Shown one piece after another: positions 1 through 7,270 of a stretch of 11,700 nt of DNA; positions within the stretch are counted from its first letter, which is position 1; every line of letters begins with the position of its first letter. The notes under the pieces are model-generated. The model was not told where the DNA came from, searched no databases, and saw only the letters and a list, made by a program, of their open reading frames with translations. The DNA lies in assembly GCA_025351555.1 (NCBI GenBank), contig JANXVS010000414.1:1-11700 (forward strand), given 5' to 3'. Position numbers and translations under genes: made by a program. Source of the DNA: Pseudomonadota bacterium (lineage in GTDB: Bacteria > Pseudomonadota > Gammaproteobacteria > Xanthomonadales > Rhodanobacteraceae).

Positions 1-120
1 CCGCTTCTCGGTGTGCACGAAGGCCGCGCTATCTACCTGCTGTACAACGGCATCCTCAAGGACAAGTCGGTTGCCGGCGGCAACGTGTTGACCGGGCCGG
101 TGTTCGATATTCTTGTGTAG
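1..120 (+). CDS. C-terminal end of a probable type III-like site-specific DNA methyltransferase (partial)
   Basis: An open frame runs from the first base to a TAG at 118-120, giving the last 39 residues of a protein whose start lies outside the window. It contains the stretches GVHEGRAIYLLYNGIL and GGNVLTGPVFDIL. From memory these resemble the C-terminal region of type III-like adenine-specific DNA methyltransferases, which methylate adenine using S-adenosylmethionine. No catalytic motif (NPPY-type or FxGxG) lies in this piece, so the identification rests on tail resemblance alone. In the relatives I recall, the protein continues beyond the NVLT segment, so the stop here may be premature. The stop falls 14 bases before the IS3-type inverted repeat, which fits a gene end altered during IS-linked rearrangement. 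That last point is inference; confidence is moderate for coding and low for function. Confidence 0.5.
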   Translation, partial: PLLGVHEGRAIYLLYNGILKDKSVAGGNVLTGPVFDILV

Positions 121-134
121 CTTCAGCGACTTCT

Positions 135-166
135 GGACAAAATGCTAGCGTGATAATGAGAGACTT
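135..166 (+). repeat. IS3 left terminal inverted repeat (IRL)
   Basis: This is the left terminal repeat. By hand alignment it matches the reverse complement of 1483-1514 at 27 of 32 positions, with the first 12 bases (GGACAAAATGCT) and bases 24-32 identical. The base outside it (T at 134) would give the TG tip usual for IS3 elements. Confidence 0.9.
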
Positions 167-204
167 CAAACTGCTGCGGAGGCCCCGCAGACGGAGCGAA
201 GTGA

Positions 205-504
205 ATGAGCAAACGCGAACATCGCCGATTTACGGCAGAGCAGAAACTGGAGATTTTGCGCGAGGCGGACCAGCCCGGCGTGACAGTAAGCGAGGTATGC
301 CGGCGCCATGCATTGGCGGTGTCGGTATTTTATCGCTGGCGTGCGGTAGCCCTGGGTGGCTCTGCGGTGGCGCTCAAGCGCGACGCACAACGCACGCCGC
401 GCAAGGATGATCCGGAGGCACGCCACAAGGCGGAAATGGAACGGATGCGGGCGGTGATCGCGGAGATCACGGCGGAGAATCTGGAGCTGAAAAAAAAGAT
501 CTGA
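205..504 (+). CDS. IS3-family transposase OrfA (DNA-binding subunit)
   Basis: This 99-residue protein is the helix-turn-helix half of an IS3 transposase, which recognises the inverted repeats. The N-terminal segment RRFTAEQKLEILREA (residues 7-21) and the following SEVCRRHALAVSVFYRWR form the usual HTH_Tnp_1 fold. Residues about 70-99 (AEMERMRAVIAEITAENLELKK) are heptad-like and would be the leucine-zipper dimerisation segment. The ATG at 205 is preceded by GGAG at 192-195. The frame ends at a TGA (502-504) just after a run of eight A residues, where ribosomes are expected to slip into the orfB frame. Length and organisation are normal for the family. Confidence 0.9.
   Translation: MSKREHRRFTAEQKLEILREADQPGVTVSEVCRRHALAVSVFYRWRAVALGGSAVALKRDAQRTPRKDDPEARHKAEMERMRAVIAEITAENLELKKKI
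492..498 (+). promoter_or_regulatory. Programmed -1 frameshift site A AAA AAG
   Basis: Within the run of eight A (490-497) followed by G, the orfA frame reads AAA at 493 and AAG at 496, so the heptamer A-AAA-AAG is in the register required for tandem -1 slippage. After slippage reading resumes at GAT (498), then CTG, AGG and TTG, joining OrfA to OrfB in-frame four codons before the OrfA stop can act. IS3 elements use this device to make the OrfAB transposase. No stimulatory stem was established here. Confidence 0.75.
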
Positions 505-506
505 GG

Positions 507-1475
507 TTGGATGATTTATACCGAGTACCGGCGGAGACGAAAGCGGCCGTGATGCAGATCGTAGAGCAAACCAAGCGACGCTCAGGGTGGCGGGTGTACC
601 GCACCCTCTCCACCCTGGGCGTGCCGCGCAGCGTTTATTACACATGGAAGAGCCGCCAGGACCTTCAGGATCGGACGGCGAAGCCATGCCGGGTATACGA
701 AGTGCTGCCCTAGGAGCGCGCGGCGATCTGCGAGTTTGCTCTGCAGTACCCGAAGATCGGCTATCGCAAGCTCACCTGGATGATGCTCGACGCGGGAACG
801 GCCTGCGTCGGGGAGAGTACGGTTTACCGGGTTTTGAGCGCTGCGGACCTATTATCGCGCTGGAAGCGATCGACGGTCTCCAGCGGGGAATACAATTTCC
901 GACCCAACGGGCCAAACCAGCAATGGCACGTCGACTGCATGTACGTGTGGGTCGCTGCCCGTTTTTACTTCCTGGTGAGCTTTGTCGATGCTTACAGTCG
1001 TTACATCGTGCACCACAAACTGTTAATGACCCTGGATGGCAAATCGATAGCGATCGAACTGCAGGCGGCTCTCGAAGCTGCCACGGGCGTCAAACCCCGC
1101 GTTGTGCACGATCACGGCAGTGAGTTCGTCAATCGCGACGTCGCGGCGGTGATCAAAACGCACAACCTGATCGATATCAAAACCAAACCGCGGCATCCGG
1201 AATCCAACGGGATTGTCGAACGCTTCAATGGCACCGTGCGCGACGAAACCGACAACAATTACGGAAACAACTATCTGCAGGCCGAAGCCATCATCGCCAA
1301 GCTCATGCAGCATTACAACGAAGAGCGACTACACGCAACATTGGGTTACATGACGCCAGCGACCTGGCATCGTGGGCAACCGGATGAAGTTCGAAACGAG
1401 CGTGCGCGGCGAATAGCTGCGGCCCGTGCGCATCGTAGAATGAACAACCAGCAGCGATTTATCGAGGCGGCCTAA
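507..1475 (+). pseudogene. IS3-family transposase OrfB, interrupted by an in-frame amber stop
   Basis: This frame encodes the DDE (rve) catalytic half of the transposase, 322 sense codons if read through. A TAG at 711-713 (codon 69) stops translation. The frame then continues without further stops to TAA at 1473-1475, and the residues on both sides (YEVLP, then ERAAICEFALQYPKIGYRK) read as one family-like stretch, so this is a point mutation and not a frameshift. A single change from CAG or GAG would explain it. The catalytic triad is intact: Asp143 (WHVDCMYV), Asp202 (VHDHGSEF) and Glu238 (GIVERFNG), with 35 residues between the last two as in IS3. A 231-residue fragment starting at the ATG at 780 would keep the triad but lose the N-terminal part. 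An N-terminal segment TKRRSGW is typical of OrfB. Without amber suppression the element cannot move itself. Confidence 0.85.
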
Positions 1476-2785
1476 GCGGGGAAAGTCTCTCTTTTTAACT
1501 CAAGCATTTTGTCCGGCTTGACATGAAGCGCGACAATCAGAATCCCGGAGATCGGCAGATTCTTGAGCAAGCCACCGAACGGATCCCGCCAATGTTCGGG
1601 CGCAAGCGTACCGATAACGATCGTATATGCCGCCACCATGGCGAGCATCAGGCTCAGCACGACACGCACACGTTGACCGAGCAGCAGCATCAGGCCGAGC
1701 ACGAGATCGGCCATGCCAGACGCAAGCGTGATGCCTGATACCAGCGCGGGCGGCCAATGTGGGAGCGCCGCTTGCGCCGCTGTCGCCGGCAGCAGCAAGC
1801 CGACGCTGCCCGAGGCGATCCACACGAGTGCGAGTGTACAAATAAGCAAAGGCCGCAAAACATACCAGCGTGCGAACCACAGGTCCGGCGCCTGACAGGG
1901 ACGCTGGACCAGTGCCTGCGCCAGCGCTGCCGGCATCACGCCGAGCATCGACTGCATCCGTTCGAGTGCCAGCACACTGCCGACACGGTTGCGTTCCAGC
2001 AAGTGCGCAATCACCCGGCATATCGGTCCGCGACCCCAGGCTTCACCGAGGGCGACCGTTGCGGCCAGCAATGGCTGCGGTGTGGTCAAGACGCACGGTT
2101 TGCGCAATCCGAACCATCCCCGCCATGCGAGCAGATAGTCGCGCAGCGTGAGGATTTCCGGGCCGACCAATTCAAGCGTTTCTGCACGCAACTGCGGGCG
2201 TGCCAAGGCTGCGACCACGCTGGCAGCCAAGTCCTCGGCCGCGAGCGGGCGCAGCTTCTGCGTGCCATCGCCGGGCAGCAACATCACGCCCGGCAACACC
2301 GCCAGCGCACGCAGCAGCGACGTGCCGCCATAGGCGCCGTGTGCGCTGTAGACCAGGCCCGGTCGCAGCACTAGCCAGTCCAGATCAAGTTCCGCCAGCG
2401 CCTGATCACCGCGGTGTTTGGACGCGATGAACTCGCCATCACTCGGATCGCCCAGTGCAGATATCTGGATCACGCGGCGCACGCCGACTGCGACGCAGGC
2501 GCGAAACAGTGCCCGTGGTGCGTCCACATGGATACTTTGGAATTTGTCAGCTCGCGTTTCACGCAGGATGCCGGCGCAGTTGACCGCCGCGTCGATCCCG
2601 GCAAGGCGTGGTATCCAGATTTGCGGATCGAGATCGCGCGCAAAATCGCAAATGACGATCGCGTCGTCGCGACCTTGCGCCGGTGGCTTGCGCACCGCAA
2701 CGACGACTTCATGGCCAGCGTCGCGCAGCGCCGCGACGCCCCGCGCACCGATGAAACCGTTGGCGCCGGTCACCAGTACGCGCAC
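1472..2785 (-). CDS. Atypical SDR (NAD(P)-binding, NDUFA9-like) fused to a DoxX-like membrane domain; C-terminus replaced by IS
   Basis: This 437-residue protein starts at GTG (2785), eight bases after the ubiE stop. Residues 1-10 read MRVLVTGANG and continue FIG, the glycine-rich dinucleotide-binding loop of extended/atypical short-chain dehydrogenases. NCAGILRE, ISALG and a displaced SKHRGD (YxxxK-like) follow, as in the complex I NDUFA9-like subgroup, whose bacterial members have no settled substrate. From about residue 300 the chain is hydrophobic with four likely membrane helices, resembling DoxX-like domains. It is the last gene of a DUF4337-ubiE-SDR operon, so a role near the quinone or respiratory membrane is plausible but inferred. 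The last 13 residues (425-437, from DKMLELK) and the TAG stop are encoded by the IS3 right end, so the native tail has been replaced. Only a short piece is probably lost, because the final helix is complete. Confidence 0.85.
   Translation of the reverse strand: MRVLVTGANGFIGARGVAALRDAGHEVVVAVRKPPAQGRDDAIVICDFARDLDPQIWIPRLAGIDAAVNCAGILRETRADKFQSIHVDAPRALFRACVAVGVRRVIQISALGDPSDGEFIASKHRGDQALAELDLDWLVLRPGLVYSAHGAYGGTSLLRALAVLPGVMLLPGDGTQKLRPLAAEDLAASVVAALARPQLRAETLELVGPEILTLRDYLLAWRGWFGLRKPCVLTTPQPLLAATVALGEAWGRGPICRVIAHLLERNRVGSVLALERMQSMLGVMPAALAQALVQRPCQAPDLWFARWYVLRPLLICTLALVWIASGSVGLLLPATAAQAALPHWPPALVSGITLASGMADLVLGLMLLLGQRVRVVLSLMLAMVAAYTIVIGTLAPEHWRDPFGGLLKNLPISGILIVALHVKPDKMLELKRETFPA
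1483..1514 (-). repeat. IS3 right terminal inverted repeat (IRR)
   Basis: This is the right terminal repeat, the partner of 135-166. Read on the minus strand it begins GGACAAAATGCTTGAG. It also encodes, on the minus strand, part of the C-terminal tail of the neighbouring SDR gene. Confidence 0.9.
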
Positions 2786-2793
2786 GGGAATTG

Positions 2794-3543
2794 CTAGACC
2801 TTGTAACCGCGATGGATAGCGACGCTGCCGGCGGAAAGATTGCGTACGTCGACGTTGGCGAAACCGGCAGCTTCCATCATCGCCGTGAGCGCGGCTTGGC
2901 CCGGATGCTTGCGGATGGATTCGGCCAGATACTGGTAGCTTTCCGGATTATTCGCGATCAGTGCGCCAAGGCGCGGCAGCACCTTGAAGGAATGGAAATC
3001 GTACAGCGGTTTGAGAAATTCCGATTTTATTGTAGAGAACTCGAGGATCAGCACACGGCCGCCGGGCTTGAGCACGCGCTGCATCTCGCTGAGCGCGCGC
3101 TGCTTGTCGGTGACGTTGCGCAGGCCAAACGCGATCGTGACGGCATCGAAGCAGCGATCCGGAAATGGCAATGCCTCAGCGTTGAGTTGCGCATAATGGA
3201 GATTGCGCACAAATCCACAATTCAGCAGACGATCGCGACCAGCATGCAGCATCGCCGCGTTGATGTCGCCGAGCACGACGCTTCCCTCGGCGCCAACGCG
3301 CGGCAGCAGCAGGGCAACGATGTCGCCGGTGCCACCGGCCAGATCAAGCACCGCGTCGCCGGCGCGTACGCCCGAAGTCGCGGCAAACCAGCGTTTCCAC
3401 AGCCGGTGGACGCCGAACGACATCAGGTCGTTCATTACATCGTATTTGGCCGCAACCGAAGTGAAGACGCGGCCGACGAGTTTCTGTTTCTCGTCGACCG
3501 GTACCTGGCGGTAACCGAAATGGGTGGTTTCGGGTTTATTCAT
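2794..3543 (-). CDS. ubiE: Demethylubiquinol/demethylmenaquinol C-methyltransferase UbiE
   Basis: UbiE transfers a methyl group from S-adenosylmethionine to the quinone ring in ubiquinone (and menaquinone) synthesis and acts at the inner face of the cytoplasmic membrane. The 249-residue length matches the family. The sequence shows the UbiE opening [19 protein letters not shown] (residues 21-39), the SAM-binding loop [10 protein letters not shown] (65-74), a PFPDRCFD...AFGLRN segment and the ending [11 protein letters not shown] chose the ATG at 3543 because homologues begin about seven residues before THFG; an upstream TTG at 3570 would overlap the preceding gene. The start lies one base after the TGA of the DUF4337 gene, suggesting translational coupling. 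The SDR-DoxX gene follows after eight bases. Confidence 0.95.
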   Translation of the reverse strand: MNKPETTHFGYRQVPVDEKQKLVGRVFTSVAAKYDVMNDLMSFGVHRLWKRWFAATSGVRAGDAVLDLAGGTGDIVALLLPRVGAEGSVVLGDINAAMLHAGRDRLLNCGFVRNLHYAQLNAEALPFPDRCFDAVTIAFGLRNVTDKQRALSEMQRVLKPGGRVLILEFSTIKSEFLKPLYDFHSFKVLPRLGALIANNPESYQYLAESIRKHPGQAALTAMMEAAGFANVDVRNLSAGSVAIHRGYKV

Positions 3544-3544
3544 C

Positions 3545-4129
3545 TCAACCGCCAAAGAACGCGTAGCCAAACATCGCAGCGCCGATGAGGCCGAGCAGGA
3601 TCGAGCCGATCCACACCAGGCGCCGACGCGTGAGTGCCGCGACGGCGCCGAGTGCGATCGACACCTGCAGCAACGCTACCGACTGCGCATAGAAATGATG
3701 ATGATGCATCAGATGATCGGCTTCCTTGCCTTTCTCATCGCGCTGGATTTCAAGTTCCTTGGCTTTTTCCATGCTCTTGCGCTGATCCTCGGCGTAGCGC
3801 TCCTGATTCTTGGCGAGTTCTTCCGGCGGAGCCTTGTCGAGGGCAAGCCAGATCGTCTTCTGCGTTTCCGCGACGGTCGCCTTCAGACCCTTGGCCTGGT
3901 AATACGCCCATTGATCGGATGCCTCAGCCTGCAGGCGCGTCGCCTCGGTCTTCAACGCCAGTGCCTCGTTGACCGTACCCCCGGCTTCCAGCGACGCGAC
4001 CGCCGCCATCGCCGCGAATACGGCGGTAGTCAGCGCAATCGTACGCAGCAGGGTGCCGCCTTCCTTCTCGATTTCCTCGTCGATGGTTTCGCGCAATTTG
4101 TCGGTGTCGATTTCGGGACCTTCGGGCAT
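3545..4129 (-). CDS. DUF4337 family membrane protein
   Basis: This 194-residue protein matches the DUF4337 pattern. An acidic N-terminus is followed by a helix at about 29-48 ([17 protein letters not shown]), the conserved NEAL...[12 protein letters not shown] region (54-80), a charged coiled-coil-like middle (100-140, rich in E, K and Q), a histidine cluster (LMHHHHF, 140-146) and two C-terminal helices (about 150-167 and 171-192). The family has no established function. The ATG at 4129 has an AGGA eight bases upstream (4138-4141 on the plus strand). It is the first gene of the minus-strand operon, and its stop is one base from the ubiE start. It diverges from lemA across a 110-base gap that must hold the promoters of both, but I could not pick convincing -35/-10 pairs there. 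Confidence 0.85.
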   Translation of the reverse strand: MPEGPEIDTDKLRETIDEEIEKEGGTLLRTIALTTAVFAAMAAVASLEAGGTVNEALALKTEATRLQAEASDQWAYYQAKGLKATVAETQKTIWLALDKAPPEELAKNQERYAEDQRKSMEKAKELEIQRDEKGKEADHLMHHHHFYAQSVALLQVSIALGAVAALTRRRLVWIGSILLGLIGAAMFGYAFFGG

Positions 4130-4239
4130 GACTTGTGTCCTGTTCGCGGCGGTGTGCGCACATTATCGTGCAATCGGTCGCGGGGAAAGCCGCAGCAATG
4201 CGGCGCATGGCATGATTACCCTTTCGGAGGCCGCGCACC

Positions 4240-4779
4240 ATGACGGCGATGTGGGTGATCGGATGCACGGCGTTGGCGCTGACGTGCCTGTGCGTTTTCA
4301 CGTTCAACGATCTGGTCACCAGTCGCAACCGGGCGCGCGCGGCCTGGAGCGGGGTCGATATTCAGCTCCAGCGCCGCCACGATCTGGTGCCGCAATTGGT
4401 GGCGACCGTACAAGGCTACGCCGCGCACGAACAGGCAACATTAACTGCCATCGCCGAGTTGCGCAACCGCGCGCAAGGCGACGCCTCGATCGCCGATCGC
4501 GGGCAGATCGAACACGAACTCGGCGCGCACATTTCGCACCTGCTGGCGCTGCAGGAAAACTATCCGGAGCTGAAGGCTGGCGAGAATTTCCTGCAATTGC
4601 AGCGCGATCTTGTTGCCATCGAAGATCGACTGCAACAAGCACGCAGCGCTTACAACCAGACGGTGCTCGACTACAACACGCAGATCCAGAATTTCCCGCT
4701 ATTGTTGTTCGCACGGCCTGGCGGATTTGCGCCGGCGGAATTCTTCCAGGCCGACAAGGTATCGACCGGCAGGGGTTGA
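4240..4779 (+). CDS. LemA family protein
   Basis: This 179-residue protein has one N-terminal membrane helix (about 3-22) and then the family signature RNRARAAWSGVDIQLQRR (29-46) and HDLVPQLVATVQGYAAHE (47-64). A long helical region follows, with LALQENYPELKAGENF and the ending YNTQIQNFPLLLF. LemA proteins are membrane-anchored four-helix-bundle proteins with no defined biochemical role in most bacteria. The usual length is 180-200 residues, so it appears complete. The ATG at 4240 has GGAGG at 4226-4230; a second ATG at residue 4 is possible but badly spaced. LemA is often next to a TPM-domain/YgcG-like gene, but none is seen here, as the next gene is a convergent DUF971 only 12 bases away. 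Confidence 0.92.
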   Translation: MTAMWVIGCTALALTCLCVFTFNDLVTSRNRARAAWSGVDIQLQRRHDLVPQLVATVQGYAAHEQATLTAIAELRNRAQGDASIADRGQIEHELGAHISHLLALQENYPELKAGENFLQLQRDLVAIEDRLQQARSAYNQTVLDYNTQIQNFPLLLFARPGGFAPAEFFQADKVSTGRG

Positions 4780-4791
4780 GTGCGACGCGTT

Positions 4792-5145
4792 TCAGCTGCG
4801 TGCGTGTCCCGCCGCCGCGAGCGCATCCAGATACGCCTGCCAGTTTTCGGCTTGGTGGGCGCCCAGATCATGAAGCACGGTCCAGGAAAAAATGCCGGTA
4901 TCGTGGCCGTCGTCGAATTTGAGCAGCACGCCGTAATGGCCGACTGGAACAATTTCCACAATGTTCACCTGCTGCTTGCCGACCTGGAGTACGCGCTGGC
5001 CGGGTCCGTGACCCTGCACTTCGGCGCTGGGCGAGTGCGTGCGCAGATATTCGCAGGGCAGGCGGAAAGTTTCGCCGGTATCGAAGGCGACTTCCAGCAG
5101 GTGCGAGGCGCGATGTAGGGTGATGCCGGTCGGGCGTGGATTCAT
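4792..5145 (-). CDS. DUF971 protein (gamma-butyrobetaine hydroxylase-like N-terminal domain)
   Basis: The 117-residue protein is a stand-alone DUF971/GBBH-like_N domain. It shows the family blocks LPCEYLRTHSPSAEVQGHG (about 29-47) and VNIVEIVPVGHYGVLLKF (about 60-77), followed by DDGHDTGIFSW. The domain also occurs fused to Mrp/ApbC-type proteins and at the N-terminus of eukaryotic gamma-butyrobetaine dioxygenase, where it binds zinc; the function of the free bacterial form is not settled. The ATG at 5145 was chosen because homologues begin just before the GITLHRAS segment, although the frame stays open further upstream. It follows the unrecognised 208-residue gene after 14 bases and is probably co-transcribed with it. 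Its stop converges on lemA. In Xanthomonads this gene commonly lies near hslU and ubiE, as here. Confidence 0.88.
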   Translation of the reverse strand: MNPRPTGITLHRASHLLEVAFDTGETFRLPCEYLRTHSPSAEVQGHGPGQRVLQVGKQQVNIVEIVPVGHYGVLLKFDDGHDTGIFSWTVLHDLGAHQAENWQAYLDALAAAGHARS

Positions 5146-5159
5146 GCTCAGGCCGAGTG

Positions 5160-5786
5160 TCAGGCCGAATACTCGCCGGCCGGCACCGGCGCCGGCGGCA
5201 CACCGGCGATTTTCGCGAGCAGCAGCATGTAGGTAGTGCCGAAGCCTATCGAGCCGATGCCGGAAAATTCGTAGGCGCCGGTATCTGGGTACCACTTCGC
5301 GTTCGGATCAATTTCCTGCAGCACCAGCGCGTCGGGTTCCGCGCCGGTCAGGCGGCCGATATAGCTCACCTCGCCGTCCGCTTCATCGAGCATGTTCAGT
5401 GACACCAATGGAGTCTGCGCTGCGGCGGATTGGGCGACCACCTGCCAATCGTCGAGTCGGAAGTCCGGCAACTCCGGGATCTTCTGGTCGTTCAACTGCA
5501 ACGCCTTTTCGACGAACTCGCGACCGGGATCCTGTTCGACCGCACTGACATCGCCGACCGCGACGACGAGAAAGCCATCGAAGTGCATGGCGTCGCTGAC
5601 TTCGGCAACGAGGCAAAACTCCGCCGACAAACCGATGACGTACCCATGCACCCAGCCGGGCGAAACGCGCTCACGCGCCAGTTGCACCGGCGCGCGCGCG
5701 TCCAACGCTTCGCGCAGTTGTGCGCGCACGCCACCGCCGCGGAACTGGACGACATTGCCTTCGCGATGGTGTTTGATGTTGGCCAT
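5160..5786 (-). CDS. Unrecognised conserved-looking protein with two similar beta-rich halves
   Basis: I do not recognise this 208-residue protein. There is no signal peptide or membrane helix, and it is acidic and likely cytoplasmic. Two segments look alike in pattern: GYVIGLSAEFCLVAEVSD...FDGFLVVAVGDV in the first half and SYIGRLTGAEPDALVLQEID...YEFSGIGSIGFG in the second. Each has a glycine-started strand, an alternating hydrophobic strand, an acidic turn and a later strand, as in small SH3/Sm-like barrels. I infer a possible internal duplication but cannot score it. The start is uncertain: ATG at 5786 gives MANIKHHREGN, while ATG at 5801 adds five residues; neither has a clear ribosome site. 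The DUF971 gene begins 14 bases after its stop. The paired palindromes at 5817-5867 lie directly upstream, in its likely leader. Codon use and base composition look native. Confidence 0.75.
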   Translation of the reverse strand: MANIKHHREGNVVQFRGGGVRAQLREALDARAPVQLARERVSPGWVHGYVIGLSAEFCLVAEVSDAMHFDGFLVVAVGDVSAVEQDPGREFVEKALQLNDQKIPELPDFRLDDWQVVAQSAAAQTPLVSLNMLDEADGEVSYIGRLTGAEPDALVLQEIDPNAKWYPDTGAYEFSGIGSIGFGTTYMLLLAKIAGVPPAPVPAGEYSA

Positions 5787-5816
5787 TGTCTTTGGGCACA
5801 TTTTGCGAAGCTTTCA

Positions 5817-5837
5817 GCCCCCTTAAGTTAAGGGGGC
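5817..5837. repeat. Palindrome A: 10-bp arms, 1-base centre
   Basis: The arms GCCCCCTTAA (5817-5826) and TTAAGGGGGC (5828-5837) are perfect complements around a single G; as RNA it would form a C-rich stem with a short AAGTT-type loop. It sits one base from palindrome B. There is no U-run on either side, so it is not a textbook intrinsic terminator. Confidence 0.8.
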
Positions 5838-5838
5838 G

Positions 5839-5867
5839 ATCAAACCCTTGCGCAGCAAGGGTTTGAT
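5839..5867. repeat. Palindrome B: perfect 13-bp stem with 3-base loop
   Basis: The arms ATCAAACCCTTGC (5839-5851) and GCAAGGGTTTGAT (5855-5867) are perfect complements around GCA. Together with palindrome A it forms a 51-base two-hairpin unit between the hslU stop (5930) and the next minus-strand gene. This layout resembles a REP/BIME-like intergenic element or a processed transcript end for hslVU. Confidence 0.85.
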
Positions 5868-5929
5868 GGGGTTGTGGGAGTGCGAAGATAACCGAAGTGT
5901 AGACAATCTGGCGGCATCGGAGAAGTTTC

Positions 5930-7267
5930 CTACAGAATATACCGACTCAAATCCTGATCCTGTACCAATGCAGCGAGATGGCCGTCCACGTAAGCTGCAT
6001 CGATAGTATAACTTTTACCATTCTGGTCCGGCGCCTCGTAGGAAATCGTGTCGAGCAGACGCTCCAGTACCGTGTGCAGGCGCCTGGCGCCGATATTTTC
6101 GGTGCGTTCGTTGACTTCGTGCGCGATCTCGGCGAGTCGGCGCACGCCAGTGGTGGCGAATTCGAGCGTCACGCCTTCGGTCGCAAGCAGCGCGATGTAC
6201 TGCTTGGTCAACGCACTGTGCGGCTCGGTGAGAATGCGCTCGAAGTCCCCGGCGGTGAGCGCAGACAGTTCCACGCGGATCGGGAACCGTCCCTGCAATT
6301 CCGGAATCAGGTCGGAAGGCTTGGCCAGCGAAAAAGCGCCCGAGGCGATAAACTGGATGTGATCGGTCTTGACGATGCCGTGCTTCGTGGAAACGGTGGA
6401 GCCTTCCACCAGCGGCAAAAGATCGCGTTGTACGCCTTCACGGCTGACGCCGGCACCGTGCCAGTCGCCACGCTGGCAGACCTTGTCGATCTCGTCGATG
6501 AAGACGATGCCGTTCTGCTCGCATGCCGCGAGTGCCTGCGCCTTGATCTCCTCGTCATTGATCATGGTCGCGGCTTCTTCGTCGATCAGCAATGGCCGCG
6601 CCGCCTTGATCGCGAGTTTGCGTTTCTGTGTTTTCTGCCCGGCCAGCGACGAGAACATGCCGCGCAACTGACTCGTCATTTCCTCCATGCCCGGAGGCGC
6701 CATGATCTCGACGCCGAGATTTATCTGCGTTTCGATCTCGATCTCGCGTTCGTCCAGCGCGCCTTCGCGCAACTGCTTGCGCAGCTTCTGCCGCGTTTCC
6801 GAATCGCTGGTATCGGGTTGCGACGGCTCACCCATAAAGCCGTGCAATTGGCGTTTGGGGATCAGCGCGTCGAGAATGCGCTCCTCGGCGCGATCCTCGG
6901 CCTGGCTGCGTACCTGGGTCTTGGCCTGATCGCGCGCCATCTTCACCGCGGCATCGGCGAGATCGCGCACGATTTGCTCGACGTCCTTGCCGACGTAGCC
7001 GACCTCGGTGAACTTGGTCGCCTCGACCTTGACGAACGGCGCGTTCGCCAGATGCGCAAGCCGCCGCGCGATCTCGGTTTTGCCGACGCCGGTCGGGCCG
7101 ATCATCAGGATATTTTTCGGCGTGACTTCGTCGCGCAGCGCGGGCTCGAGCTGCATGCGCCGCCAGCGGTTGCGCAGCGCAATCGCAACCGCGCGCTTGG
7201 CCGCATTCTGGCCGACGATGTAGCGGTCAAGTTCGTTGACGATTTCGCGGGGGGTGAGTTCGGACAT
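5930..7267 (-). CDS. hslU: ATP-dependent protease ATPase subunit HslU (ClpY)
   Basis: HslU is the AAA+ unfoldase that forms hexamers, unfolds proteins using ATP and feeds them to the HslV peptidase in the cytoplasm. The 445-residue chain shows the [19 protein letters not shown] start, Walker A GPTGVGKT (57-64), pore loop GYVGKD (90-95), an inserted I domain (about 110-235, charged and helical), Walker B IVFIDE (254-259), the arginine-finger region GRFPIRVEL (326-334) and the ending LSRYIL. The final RYIL-type tail is the part known to insert into and activate HslV. Length is normal. The ATG at 7267 lies three bases after the hslV stop, so the pair is one translational unit. Transcription probably starts at the heat-shock-like promoter ahead of hslV and ends near the palindromes at 5817-5867. 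Confidence 0.98.
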   Translation of the reverse strand: MSELTPREIVNELDRYIVGQNAAKRAVAIALRNRWRRMQLEPALRDEVTPKNILMIGPTGVGKTEIARRLAHLANAPFVKVEATKFTEVGYVGKDVEQIVRDLADAAVKMARDQAKTQVRSQAEDRAEERILDALIPKRQLHGFMGEPSQPDTSDSETRQKLRKQLREGALDEREIEIETQINLGVEIMAPPGMEEMTSQLRGMFSSLAGQKTQKRKLAIKAARPLLIDEEAATMINDEEIKAQALAACEQNGIVFIDEIDKVCQRGDWHGAGVSREGVQRDLLPLVEGSTVSTKHGIVKTDHIQFIASGAFSLAKPSDLIPELQGRFPIRVELSALTAGDFERILTEPHSALTKQYIALLATEGVTLEFATTGVRRLAEIAHEVNERTENIGARRLHTVLERLLDTISYEAPDQNGKSYTIDAAYVDGHLAALVQDQDLSRYIL

Positions 7268-7270
7268 TTC

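Larger units (their letters stand above)
135..1514 (+). mobile_element. IS3-family insertion sequence, probably inactive
   Basis: The element is about 1.38 kb and is bounded by 32-bp imperfect inverted repeats (135-166 and 1483-1514) beginning GGACAAAATGCT. Between them lie orfA, a slippage site and orfB of an IS3-type DDE transposase. Adding the outer base gives TG at the left (134-135), the usual IS3 tip, but the right tip would read CCG rather than CCA. No matching 3-5 bp direct repeat flanks the ends. OrfB has an in-frame amber codon at 711-713, so full-length OrfAB cannot be made without readthrough. The left end contains GATAAT at 152-157, a possible -10 for orfA, but no well-spaced -35. 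The element sits between two convergent genes and supplies the terminal codons of the gene on its right. Confidence 0.9.

Noticed and set aside
166..687. A 173-codon minus-strand frame within the IS
   Set aside because: It is antisense to orfA and the start of orfB, and has cysteine/arginine-rich shadow-frame composition.
2791..3588. A 265-codon plus-strand frame opposite ubiE
   Set aside because: It is an antisense shadow of ubiE, whose motifs and length are complete on the minus strand.
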